A stretch of DNA of 64,000 nt. Source: Ramazzottius varieornatus (Eukaryota > Tardigrada > Eutardigrada > Parachela > Ramazzottiidae). Made by a program: the position numbers and the translations under genes. Below the pieces are notes generated by a model. The model saw only the letters and a program-made list of their open reading frames with translations. It was not told where the DNA came from and made no database searches. The stretch covers positions 372,001 through 436,000 of the forward strand of contig BDGG01000016.1 in assembly GCA_001949185.1 (NCBI GenBank), written 5' to 3'. This document shows positions 38,122 to 47,720 of the stretch, piece by piece (position 1 is the stretch's first letter; every line of letters starts with the position of its first letter).

Positions 38122-38790
38122 GTCCCAGATGATTACAGGTTCGGGTAGGAATGATCGATGCTTCCAGCAGAGCGGAAAAGTTGAAGAAAAGCTAAGTTAA
38201 CTTCAGATTTCGCAATCGACATTATATAGATTGCGAGCGAAAACGCACTAGCACATTCGATACGCACAAGAATGTCGTGACATCATTATGCAAATATTGT
38301 ACGATTCTTTTAACACAGAGCCTACGAGACGGACTTGTTCTATGATGTCACCGTGTTCTTGTGCGTATCGAATTGTGCTGGCGCGCTCTCGCTCGCAATC
38401 TCTATATTCGACAACCAATCGGATCAACGAGGCCCAATCAAGCCGATATGACATGACATGCTGCGGCGTCTCATCACGTCACATCATATCACTAAAGTTA
38501 TATTCGCCTTTGAGTTCCCACTTCCCAGACTTTCGTGGGTTTTGTCGAACATTAATTGTCCTAATGTTCTGATTCCTGGAAGATCCCCAGTATGATGGCA
38601 GAAACCCAGCTGCTTCGAACTGTGAGGTTTTAATGTCGTACTAACCGATTCCCAAAGGATACCAATATCGAGGTAGCTTGGAAGTTGGTCGCATATTGCA
38701 TAAGCGACGGACGGTCCTCGCTAAATTATTCGGATTATGCCATCGTTCCTGTAATTTTCGACGTAATACTTCCGACAAAAGGACTCCACG
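38122..38790. promoter_or_regulatory. Divergent promoter region NOC2/TCP11
   Basis: This 669-base interval separates two divergent start codons and so should hold both promoters and 5' UTRs. Its most prominent structure is the long inverted repeat at 38222-38407. No TATA box stands out clearly. Confidence 0.5.
38222..38407. repeat. Long inverted repeat, MITE-like, second family
   Basis: Left arm about 38222-38287 and right arm about 38341-38407 are near-perfect reverse complements. Shared blocks include GATTGCGAGCGA, ATTCGATACGCACAAGAA and GTGACATCAT, with a loop of about 52 bases. The hexamer TCGACA flanks both ends (38216-38221 and 38408-38413), which would fit a target-site duplication. 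The sequence is unrelated to the AAGTGGCGCAC family. Confidence 0.75.
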
Positions 38791-41028
38791 ATGAATCCAC
38801 GAGAAATACAGGATCAGATCATCGCTGCGGAGCAGAATAAACGACCCGTGCCCAGTTCTTCACCCATCAGAATCAACAGCGGAGGTAAACAAGCGAATTA
38901 TTTCAAATAACTTTTCGTCTGAACCATTCGCGCATCCTTTTAACAATTACGCAATACTTGTGCGCAGATTAGTCGGGACTAATGCAAGGAGGATAAATTA
39001 GGGAATTTGTCTGTGATGGCTAATGGGGAACCTCGTTAATTATTACCGTAAATTCTATCCACAGGAAGGTCATCCCCGGGAATACACCTGCTGTCTCCCA
39101 GACGCTCACCCCTTCCCATGACTCCAGACCAGCTCGAAAACTTTCTAGTGGGCGAAGACCGTCTGCAGAAAATGATTTTGGCTCATGAGATTGCGGTCAA
39201 TGATCAGTTCAAGATTGAAGACTCGTCCTCGATGCAGGGAACGTAAGTGTAATGTGGAACTTAGTCGCTCTGATTCTAGAGACAGACAGATAAATCTGTG
39301 TTGGACCCAATAGGTTGGAAGCCCATGTGAAGGGAACAATCGAACAAGCTTTCTGGGACGTACTGCAGTCTTCGCTTTCAAAAGAGCCACCCGATTACAC
39401 TCACGCACTTGTAAGTCGGACTGTCTCTATACATCTTCCTCTCAGTCCTTGTGCACCTCGAATCTATCTTGCAGATTCTGTTGGAAGAGGTCAAAGAGGT
39501 ACGGGGACTATGCCGAAAGTTTGCTTAATAATTTGTCTGACTTCGGTCAGCTTCCGGTCTGTGACCAGATTGGCACCTAACTTAGCTGACTTTTTCTCTC
39601 TGTGTGATAGCGGATGTCAATTTGCAGACTCTCATATCTTTCTTGCCCGATGGTCCACGTGGAAAACAATTCAAGGAAAGCATTCGAGATAATCTGGACG
39701 TGAAGCATGTGCAGCAACAAGTAGCCAACGACGCCTTCGACTTTCGGGAGAAAGCTGACTTCATAATAGTCATGATGGGAAAACTCTGCGCACCAGGTAC
39801 GTCCCGGAGCATGCACTATCTTTGAGACTATACTACAACGAGAACCGTTTTTTTTCAGCTAGAGATGACGAGATCAAGCGGTTGAGAGAAATCGACGATA
39901 TCGTACCGCTCTTTAGGTATGTTGAGCCTTTTCTCCTACCAAAAGTAGCCATATTATAGTTATCCTTCAAGTCTGTGACGAGTTCGTAATGCTATAGGGA
40001 AGTCTTCAAGGTATTAGAAGAAATGAAAGTGGACATGCTGAACTTCACGCTCAGCCAAATCCGCCCAGTCATCTACCAACACTCCGTCGAATACGAACAA
40101 CAGATGTTCGACGAATACCTTCAAACTCAACAAGGTAAGCTTGAGCCTTCGTATACTGGCCCGATCTTCCCTTCACGATCCCCTCTGATTATAGAGCCTC
40201 TCGCTATGACGCAGGAATGGTTGAAGCACACCGCCCTCCAGTTACTTCCGTCCTCTGACTTCTCAACCGAACCACCTGCTGGCACTTCCGATTGGAAGGT
40301 CTCTCCAACTAGAATACTCAAGACAGCCTTTCTCGACCTCTTCGACACCGACATGACGGAGTTTCCCGAGACAATCACGGTCGATCTTCCTAGGCTGTTG
40401 CCTCTCCTCGCCGAAGCTTCCTCCCTCGTCCTGCAAGCTGCCGTCCTGGCCGTTACATGGAATACGGTCGGGAACCTTCTTGCTGAGCAACCCGCCGTCA
40501 AGTCCCAGCTCACCGAAGAAGTATCCGTCCTCATGGGTGACAGTGTCACGGAAGAAGTCGATCTACTGAGGAGAGTGGGAGAAGTTGTCCTAGCAAGACT
40601 GAAGGCTTCCTTACCGGCCGAAGTCCCAATGCATGAAAGGGTCTTGTCGAGTTTGACTTCACAGATTATCGACCTACAGAGACCGGACAATCCAGTTCGA
40701 AAACTTATCGGTAATTTACTCTAACACCTATGAACTATGCACCATGTTTGAAATAACCATTCACGTCTTGTCGGTTACAGCAAAAAGGTTGAAGGAATTT
40801 GTAGAAGCCGTATTGTCCAATATGGCCACCAAGGTGCCGACCGCGCTGCTGCCTGTCCAGAAGCAGGTGGTCAGAGTCGCAGGAACTTTCGCAAAGATCT
40901 TCGCCCGGAACCAAACGGTCTTCGGTAAGTACTACTCACAGATCCTGTCAGCGTTAGGTGACGAACTGGGCCTCAAAGTTGCAAGACCCTCTAACAATTT
41001 GAGCCCGACTACTGCCCCTACTGAATGA
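38791..41028 (+). CDS. TCP11: T-complex protein 11 family protein
   Basis: TCP11-family proteins act in sperm (TCP11, capacitation signalling) or more widely (TCP11L1/L2). Exons: 38791-38884, 39065-39242, 39314-39410, 39475-39498, 39628-39796, 39859-39916, 39998-40134, 40195-40710, 40781-41028 (506 residues). Family landmarks in order: an N-terminal Pro/Ser tail, KGTIEQAFWDVLQSSLSKEP, LLEEVKETLISFLP, VMMGKLCAPARDDEIK and MLNFTLSQIRPVIYQHSVEY. Exon 39475-39498 is a 24-base microexon. The 60-base intron 40135-40194 is a multiple of three without stops, so the raw frame reads through. Splicing it gives LQTQQEPLAMTQEWL, which aligns gap-free with the family, so I remove it. An AATAAA lies at 41217-41222. 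I cannot decide between TCP11 and TCP11L. Confidence 0.9.
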
Positions 41029-41292
41029 ATTCTCAAAAATAGCTGTTGTACAGCAAGAAGCAATATTTCGACGATTTACTTTGTCAGTTTTATTATTTAC
41101 CGGTGTATCCACTTATGTATTCGAGAAGCCATCTATGGTTATTCTTTCCTTTACTTTTTATCGTTCTTTTTTTACCAACAGCTGAATGACGATCGTATGT
41201 GACCGAAAATTTGAGAATAAAAGAGACATTTTACAATAATATCTAGTGGATATTCAAAATATAGTATTCCGCGTGGGAACCTGAAAGAATTA
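41029..41292. other. Convergent 3' ends of TCP11 and DRC3-like gene
   Basis: The two genes end 264 bases apart on opposite strands. The plus-strand AATAAA (41217-41222) lies close to the DRC3-like stop codon, and a minus-strand AATAAA (TTTATT at about 41090) lies within the TCP11 3' flank. The mature 3' UTRs therefore probably overlap. Confidence 0.5.
41217..41222 (+). other. Polyadenylation signal, TCP11
   Basis: AATAAA about 190 bases after the TCP11 stop codon and close to the convergent DRC3-like stop. Confidence 0.5.
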
Positions 41293-44020
41293 TTATTTCG
41301 CATTATTCTTTTCTCGCTGAGCGAGATTCTTGGCGAATATCTCCTGGTCGAGTTCGTCCTTGACGTGAATATGGTCGGCAATATCGTCCACTTCGACTAT
41401 CCTCGTCTCAAAGAGCCTCTTCCTCTCTGCCTGTGGTATATCAGATATCTGGTCGACGATATCCTTGATGTCCTTCATGACGATGTAGTCGGCCAAGGGT
41501 TCGTCACTTTCAAACTCCACCTTCTTAGGTAAACCGCTGTGTTGGACGGGCCGACCTGGACTGACAGAGCCTTGAGTACCCTTGGTTCCCGGCTTGGTCT
41601 TGCGGTTGATGATGTTCTGCACTTCCGGCTGGATGTAGTCCTCCTCAAAGTCTTGCCGACCGTGACGCATCAGAGCCCGTTTGCGTGTCAAGAAGGCTTC
41701 GGCCTTGTGCTGTTCGATGAAATCGAGTATTTCTTGCAGGCGTTCGTGGTAGATGGTCTCCTGCCGATCTTCTAAGAGGTCCGTTTGCTTGCGCAGTTTG
41801 CTTTCGAGGTTTTCTTGGAAGATTATGGCCAGGCTGGAAAGCTTTTCTTGCTTCAAGCTCACGCGTTGGTCGAGAATGTCTACCATGGGGATTTCTCGAA
41901 GTCGGTCCTGCAGATGTCAGCGATAAATGGGGCGTCGGCAAAATCGTTTTCCCAAGTGGCGCACACGTTTATCCAATGTAGATGAAAACGTGCGCCACTT
42001 CAGACAACGAAGTAGATTAGAAACTGGATGGGAAGCACTTACCATCCATTCGTCTTCGCGTACGGTCTCATCTTCTTCATGGAGCGACAGTTTGCTCAGA
42101 AGATTCCCTATTTCCTCCTCTGTGAGTGGACGTGTTCCTCGGTCGGAACTCTCCAAGCTTGCTTGCATCATCTCACCGACCTGTCGCTCAAACTCCAGCA
42201 AGACGTCAACTTCCTTCTTCATCCATGTGCTTTCTCTCAAAAGCCGGTACTTAATTCTCTCCACATCCGAGCCGGCCAAATTCTGCAACGAAACCTCGTG
42301 TTGGATTGCGAAATGTTCACGGCCGAAATTATTTTTAGCTGGATATCACCTCAAGCTTCAGCTGGAGTTGCATGAGGAGCTTCACCATATCATGGGTGAC
42401 ATCGTCCAGGATACGACAGTACTCCCGTAAAGCGTGTTTGTCCGGACCTTCGACTTCCTCCTTGACGTTTTCCAGATGACGGTACTTTTGGACTAGCACA
42501 CCTTCGACCAGCATCTTGCCGCAGGTGGCGTAGTTCTCGATCATCCGTGCAGCGCCGGACTCAAACCGTTGTTGCAAATGGGTTATGGCGAACAGGATGT
42601 CGGCGTACTTGGAGTTCATCTGGTCTCCGCTCTCGACTATTCGTTGTCGGTATGATTCGTGCAGGGAATGTCCTTCGGAAGACTGACTGGTTATGAACTC
42701 GAGCTCTTCTTCAGGGTCATTAAGGTAGGCGAATAAGTCTCCGCCGTATTCGGAAGGGAGAACGCTTTCCTGTAGATGTTTCATGGGTGAGATTATTGTA
42801 GAAAAATGCCTGAGGGTCAGCAACGGTGTTCCTTTCGTGTTTATAATAGCAAAGTAAACAAACCAATTTCAGAGATGCTTTTGTATCCAAATTCGCTTCC
42901 GTTTGGATTCTGCTTTTCTTTTGCTCCGATTTTTCTCTATGGACAAATGCACGGTACTCATCCTTGAAAATCTCGGCTCCACTTGCTCGCTGAAGAAAGT
43001 AAAAATTAGAGATAATCTTCAGCTTCGCCCACCGTAAATTCAAAACGATGCTTTACCATCGGTGGTTGAATTCGTTTCCAGTCCAAATACCGTAGTTGGC
43101 TGATCCATACGACAACGTACTCGCGATAGTTAGGTAACTTCGTAACGGGGTTGCGTTCGAGATTAAGAGATCGCAGTTTGGGAAGATGCCGAAAAGCGTG
43201 GACCTATCATATATTTACAATAACGTTAAACTAAAGAACTTCGGTGTATCGCGATAATCGCATCGATACAGAGTCAGTAAAAACGGACAAACCTCTTGAA
43301 GAGCTCTGATTTGATTGCATCCTAAGTTGACCAATATCAAATTCTTGAGGGTTGCCACGCCCTCAACCTTTGCAATGCTATTGTGAAATAAGAGCAGCTC
43401 TTCCAGTTTCAGGCATTTGTGCAAGCCCTCGATCTGTTCGATGCTATTGAAAGACAGATCTAAAGAATATTTCGAATTCTTGGAACAGCTGCACCAAGTC
43501 ATGCCAATTATGACTGTGGAGACTAACCAAGTATCCTCAAAGCGGACAACTCGTCCAGTCCGATTATCCGAGAAATGATGTTGTTATTCAGCTTGAGCTT
43601 CTGACATGATCGTAAATAGCCCAATCCATAAATTGATTGGATATCTGGAAAAGTATGCCCATAGCCGGAAGTCTCAGAAATCGAGATGTGGGCATATGAT
43701 TTTAGCCAGATCGTCATCTTGAGTGGCGCACCTTTTCATTGTTGTTGGGTGAAATTGTGCGCCACTTGTAAAACCAATCTGGCTTCGATTTCACTCAATC
43801 AGCGGTTCGGTCGCTCACTGCAGAACTCCAGGTTGAGCTCGACGATGGTACTGACATCAACGCCAGTGGCTTTGGCCAGGTGGAAGCCCCATTCCTTTTC
43901 CGGTCGTGAGCTCAGAGATGTACTGGTCAGGAAGTCGCGGTTGCATATCGTGGGTTTGATGTACCGCTTCGTCTGCATGCCGCGGTTCATGTCATTGGGC
44001 GTGGCAGAGTGGTCTCCCAT
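41293..44020 (-). CDS. DRC3: DRC3-like leucine-rich-repeat ciliary protein
   Basis: DRC3 (LRRC48) is a subunit of the nexin-dynein regulatory complex of motile cilia and flagella. Exons in transcript order: 44020-43819, 43644-43528, 43459-43293, 43203-43057, 42989-42864, 42769-42350, 42282-42043, 41907-41293 (677 residues). After about 65 N-terminal residues come leucine-rich repeats with LKLNNNIISRIIGLDELSAL, LDLSFNSIEQIEGL and LVNLGCNQIRALQE, then an LRR cap (LNLERNPVTKLPNYREYVV). The remaining two thirds are charged and mostly helical, probably coiled coil, as in DRC3. The protein is longer than the vertebrate protein of about 520 residues because of a C-terminal extension rich in Asp/Glu/Lys. 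The gene implies that the animal builds motile axonemes, for example in sperm. Introns 1 and 7 carry palindromic repeats. Confidence 0.85.
41930..42012. repeat. Palindromic element, copy 23
   Basis: In a DRC3-like intron. Core CAAGTGGCGCACACG and AACGTGCGCCACTT; left arm GGCGTCGGCAAAATCGTTTT. Confidence 0.85.
43685..43793. repeat. Palindromic element, copy 24
   Basis: In DRC3-like intron 1. Outer TTAGCCAGAT pairs with ATCTGGCTTC; core GAGTGGCGCAC and TGTGCGCCACTTG. Confidence 0.88.
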
Positions 44021-44536
44021 TGTGAGCAAAAGAGATCTCCAACTTCTCTTATTTAGAGCTCAAACTACTAATCCATCTCACGACGCCCAATGTGTTTCTC
44101 GAGGGAAAACCTGACCATAGCAACCTTGTATGAAGCAAAAGTGGAGATCACGTATGGCATATGACCTCACCGAACGTTGGATGTGAAATCTGAAGAGATT
44201 CGAGGATAAGGGAGTTAATTGCCCTTAATAACCGGTATTTACAGAATCCGATGCCTGCCGTTGGAAAACTTTTCGACATGCTTATATTCTTATTTGAGAT
44301 CTTCAGAGTAAATCTTATGACGCCCATATACTGCATATTAGAATGGGTTCTTATTCTTCTTGACTTCTTCAATTTAGACTAACCAGAAGACTGTGCGGGA
44401 TATATCGATGTACAGAAATTCATGCTTTGTGTGCTGTACTCGAACCCATCGTAAAAAGAAGCGCAAATCTGCTGGTAGAGTCGTAAAACTGGCTCAAATA
44501 ATCTGCTAATGCAAGCTATGAGCATCAACGCTGATC
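44021..44536. other. Short spacer, nothing recognised
   Basis: A spacer of about 500 bases between two minus-strand genes. No domain, repeat copy or convincing exon is seen. It should hold the DRC3-like promoter and the 3' end of the next gene. Confidence 0.4.
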
Positions 44537-45345
44537 TTAGCGACATCTAACAGTGGAGCCAGGTATCTTTGAGCTTGAGGCTCCAGCAAAGGTTACTTTG
44601 TTCTTCGCCGGCAAACTCACTTCCTCGTACACATGATAGGTCATGCCAGGTAGGTAGGCAGGATGAACTTGGCTTTTGGTTTGAGTTTGTCGCGGCTTGA
44701 CCACTGGCGCAGTGGCGGAAGTGACTTTGCTGGAAGGCGGTGGTGGAGGATAATGAAGGGTATAATCAGGCACGTGCATCTGTAAATCTTGGACAATTTG
44801 TAACAGGCAGAGCTGAAGCGGACTGAGAGTGACTCTTGGCTGTCTCAAACTTCTCCTGGCCGAGCTTGTCGGCGCAGCGGGGCGTGTAGGAACCAAGTGA
44901 ACCGCAACGTTCTCCTCCTGCTCGAATTTGCCTGCAAAACATGTCGAAGGTAAAATTATAGCCTGCTGCGAAATTACATGCTGCATGCGGATACCTCAAA
45001 GGAAGCAATTAAAAATGTTCCCATAAAAGACACCGTAAGGAACCAGTGCGTACGTGCAACAGGTTATTATACTGACCAATGTCCAATACATTCGCGTTAA
45101 GCAGAATTGGAAAAAATGTGTGACCGACGTCGAGTCGCGCAGACCGGTACGCGGGACTTTTGCCCCGAAAAAAAGGGATCGTCACTTTTCTCACTAGTCA
45201 GATGTGCAAGCTTACCTCGTATGGGAACCAGACGGGTTGGTTTAGAAGAATATGTTGATGGACCGAAGTCCAATTTGACGGTGTTGTGGCCATGGGAGTA
45301 CTGAGCGAACGTTTCCATCCGGGTTCCTCGTGTGCCGCGCGCCAT
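44537..45345 (-). CDS. Small unrecognised two-exon protein
   Basis: Exons 45345-45216 and 44931-44537 join in phase 1 and give 174 residues. The N-terminus is MARGTRGTRMETFAQYSHGH. The middle holds a short Leu/Gln-rich helix-like part (LQLCLLQIVQDLQMHV), followed by a PPPPP run and a basic, Thr/Ser-rich stretch. No signal peptide or membrane segment is visible and I do not recognise the family. It lies head-to-tail behind the DR3-like ciliary gene, but I infer no shared function from that. The donor CGAG|GTAAGC and acceptor TTTTGCAG are both good, and the second exon stays open for 131 codons to a TAA. Confidence 0.6.
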
Positions 45346-46789
45346 CCTCTGGAATCCAAAAGTCTATTGCAGATTCCGTTTGCGCATACAGAATAATATC
45401 GACAAAATTTGGGAACGTATCCTGGAATGAGGAAATCGAGTCATCAAGTTTGTCGAGAGCACACAAGGTAATAAGCATGTGATCTCGGAATCTCGATGGA
45501 GCAAAGGTTTGCGCTGTCGATGAGGAAGAATTACAGCGTATTGTTCTGAAGCTGGTAAAAGGAGATAGAGTGAAGTGCCGAGAGGAGGAAAAGCTTTTTA
45601 TGGCTGTATCCGCTCCTTCTCTTCTGATGCATGTTATTGTTAAGAGTCAAGACAGTAATGCGACAAGTGTCCTTGATTATACGTCTTAATGCAAACAATT
45701 CTATTGTTGTGCCGCCTTCTTCAACGGCGAAAAGAGCAAGAGAAAGGAGGATGACCACCGTCCAGCACAGCAACAGCGCAATAAACGATACACTGTCATC
45801 CCTGTCATCAAGCCATAAAACCAAAATAAAACATACCTTTCTCTCACAGCGCCCCGAACACGCCATCCATACTGGATGTACTGCACATCTGTCCACTTCC
45901 CCTCGCAAAATCACTCCCATCAAAAAGACATCAAAGATACAACTCAACCGCAGGCCGAAAAACAGTGATTCAATACTGAAGGATGTAGGATCCTGGATCG
46001 GTGAGAACCTCAAATTCATTCGAAAAAATACGAGGGTTGCCGACCGAGTTCTCAGCGCTCAACTTGCTCAACTATTAAGAATCAGTCGGCTGAAATCGAA
46101 AGACAGTAGTCACAGTACCTCGTACCGAGCGGAGAAAACCTTCGGTTAAAGTATGTTCGCGAAGGAGGAAGAAGCGGCGAGTTGCTTTAGCGAGTCTTGG
46201 CTTCAGAGTCGATCTTCAGTCCTGCCTATCTGGTTATTGATGTCGCCGACTAATGACCATCTAAGAGCGGATGGTCACTCCACCCGCTTCGCCTCACGCA
46301 GTCAACCGCACCATCAAGTGTCATGGGAGAAGTCTCTGACCAACTGACGCAGGACAGAGCTTTGCTTTGACCGGTCGACAGCGACAGAACAAAAGGCAGA
46401 CCGAAAAGAAAATCCTTTTAGGACGGTAATCAAACCAACACCGCCCATGTTTAGGGTATCATTAGCAGAAATACGATACCCTCCACGTTTATGCGTACAA
46501 TAGAATCGCTTCATAACGTTTGGCGTTTTTCTCCTTTGTGCAATCTACTTCGATCTTGAAACGATGTTTCCTTATCCAGTACTATCGACGTCAACAGCAA
46601 TAACTTGAAAAAATGATAAGAATTCGAAATGAATTGAAATCAGGAAGAAAAATCTACGCTTGGTCCTCTGTCCACGTCAGAAGTTCGCTGCGTTATAGTT
46701 TCATCACTCTTTCTCGTTATAGTTTCATCACGGTTTCTCAGCAACTTAACGATGCAAGCTAGAGGTTTCTGCGGGACTGTCGGCGTGGG
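45346..46789. other. Spacer with one long unassigned open frame
   Basis: Apart from the candidate gene at 45631-46149, I see no exon with a known domain and no copy of the palindromic family. The right end runs into the decayed ABHD11-like sequence. Confidence 0.4.
45631..46149 (+). CDS. Possible single-exon hypothetical protein
   Basis: An uninterrupted frame of 172 codons from ATG to TAA. The product is basic and Ser/Lys/Arg-rich, with a C-terminal helix-like stretch containing VGSWIGENLKFIRKN and VLSAQLAQLLRISRLKSK. It matches no family I know. The opposite strand also has a long open frame over the same bases, so chance openness cannot be excluded. Codon choice gives no clear answer by eye. 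Confidence 0.3.
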   Translation: MLLLRVKTVMRQVSLIIRLNANNSIVVPPSSTAKRARERRMTTVQHSNSAINDTLSSLSSSHKTKIKHTFLSQRPEHAIHTGCTAHLSTSPRKITPIKKTSKIQLNRRPKNSDSILKDVGSWIGENLKFIRKNTRVADRVLSAQLAQLLRISRLKSKDSSHSTSYRAEKTFG

Positions 46790-47340
46790 CCCTGGCATCT
46801 CCTTCTCGGTGACGTAGTCGGACTTGTCCCCTCTGAGGAACAGTACAGGGCCATCGTTAAAGTTTTGGAAACGAGGGAACTCCACTTTTTCCGGCAAGTA
46901 CTTCGGTATCGCCTCCAGTGTTGCTCTCCACTCGATCTTTCCCTTGTTGTCGATTAATTTCGTGACCGGCTGTATAAGTTTTACAAAGAGAAACCATGAA
47001 GAGAACCACATACCAACCATCCTGTGTCCGATGAGGATATGGCTTTCGCTGTCTCCAGTTTGTCCATCACTGCATCGAGGTCTTTGCACATGCCTTCGCA
47101 CGAGCTGTCGGGATCATGTGAACTTTGTCCGTGATCATGATTGCCAACTCAGATGGCACTTTGGCGCAGCTGGTCTGAGAGAGCCGTGGCTATCTCCCAG
47201 AACTTGCCGTTGCTGAAGGTGCCATGAACAACGATCAGAGCACACTCGGCAACTGGCGGCTCGTTCTAACGAGGAGGATCATACTTTGCGTGGTGAAGTG
47301 GAATCGCACTGCGAAGGTTACCAGCAGAGTCATATTTCGC
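46790..47340 (-). pseudogene. Decayed ABHD11-like alpha/beta hydrolase
   Basis: ABHD11 is a mitochondrial serine hydrolase. Pieces are recognisable in order on the minus strand: SAIPLHHAKY, then LIVVHGTFSNGKFWEIA (oxyanion-side HG motif), then CKDLDAVMDKLE, then ILIGHRMVG, then IDNKGKIEWRATLEAIPKYL and DGPVLFLRGDKSDYV. In-frame stops interrupt it at 47266-47268 (TAG) and 47149-47151 (TGA). A frame change separates the CKDLD block from the GHRMVG block. The nucleophile elbow, GHSMGG in active enzymes, reads GHRMVG, so the catalytic serine is gone. About 80 residues of the normal cap region are missing after it, and the conserved histidine end is absent. No intron arrangement I tried repairs all of these, so I call it a pseudogene. 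Confidence 0.7.
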
Positions 47341-47720
47341 AAAAGCTTGTTCCATTATAGGCTGAAAATCCAGACAAACCGTATCCTCAAACCTACCTAC
47401 ATCTTTGTCAAGTTGAAAACGCCTTGGAAAGAATATTACAATAAACAGGATATCACTTGAAGGAGTACACGAAGTGCAGATCCTGACCGATTTACGCGCA
47501 GTCCGAGTAGCCATTGTCCCGGAGGACATATGCGATCTTCCGGTCTAAACGTAAGCCATCAGCAGAGCTGGACTCGTTTCAACTTTACTAGCAATATTAG
47601 AAAAGCATCGGCCAGCTAATCTCCAAAAAACTAACGGCGAAAACCATCCCACCGGACTGAAAACATATCACGTTGACTCTAGGGACAAAGGTCCCTCGTT
47701 TCTCGTTGAGAACTTGATAT
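47341..47720. other. Spacer between pseudogene and F-box/WD gene
   Basis: Nothing assignable. It may hold decayed 5' sequence of the ABHD11-like pseudogene and the 3' UTR of the F-box/WD40 gene. Confidence 0.35.

Noticed and set aside
40135-40194. Extra 20 residues in TCP11 from reading through
   Set aside because: The frame stays open, but good splice sites flank it and the spliced protein aligns with the family without a gap.
45531-46019. 162-codon minus-strand frame opposite the candidate gene at 45631
   Set aside because: It is Leu/Val/Phe-rich in a way typical of antisense shadow frames and has no homology I recognise.
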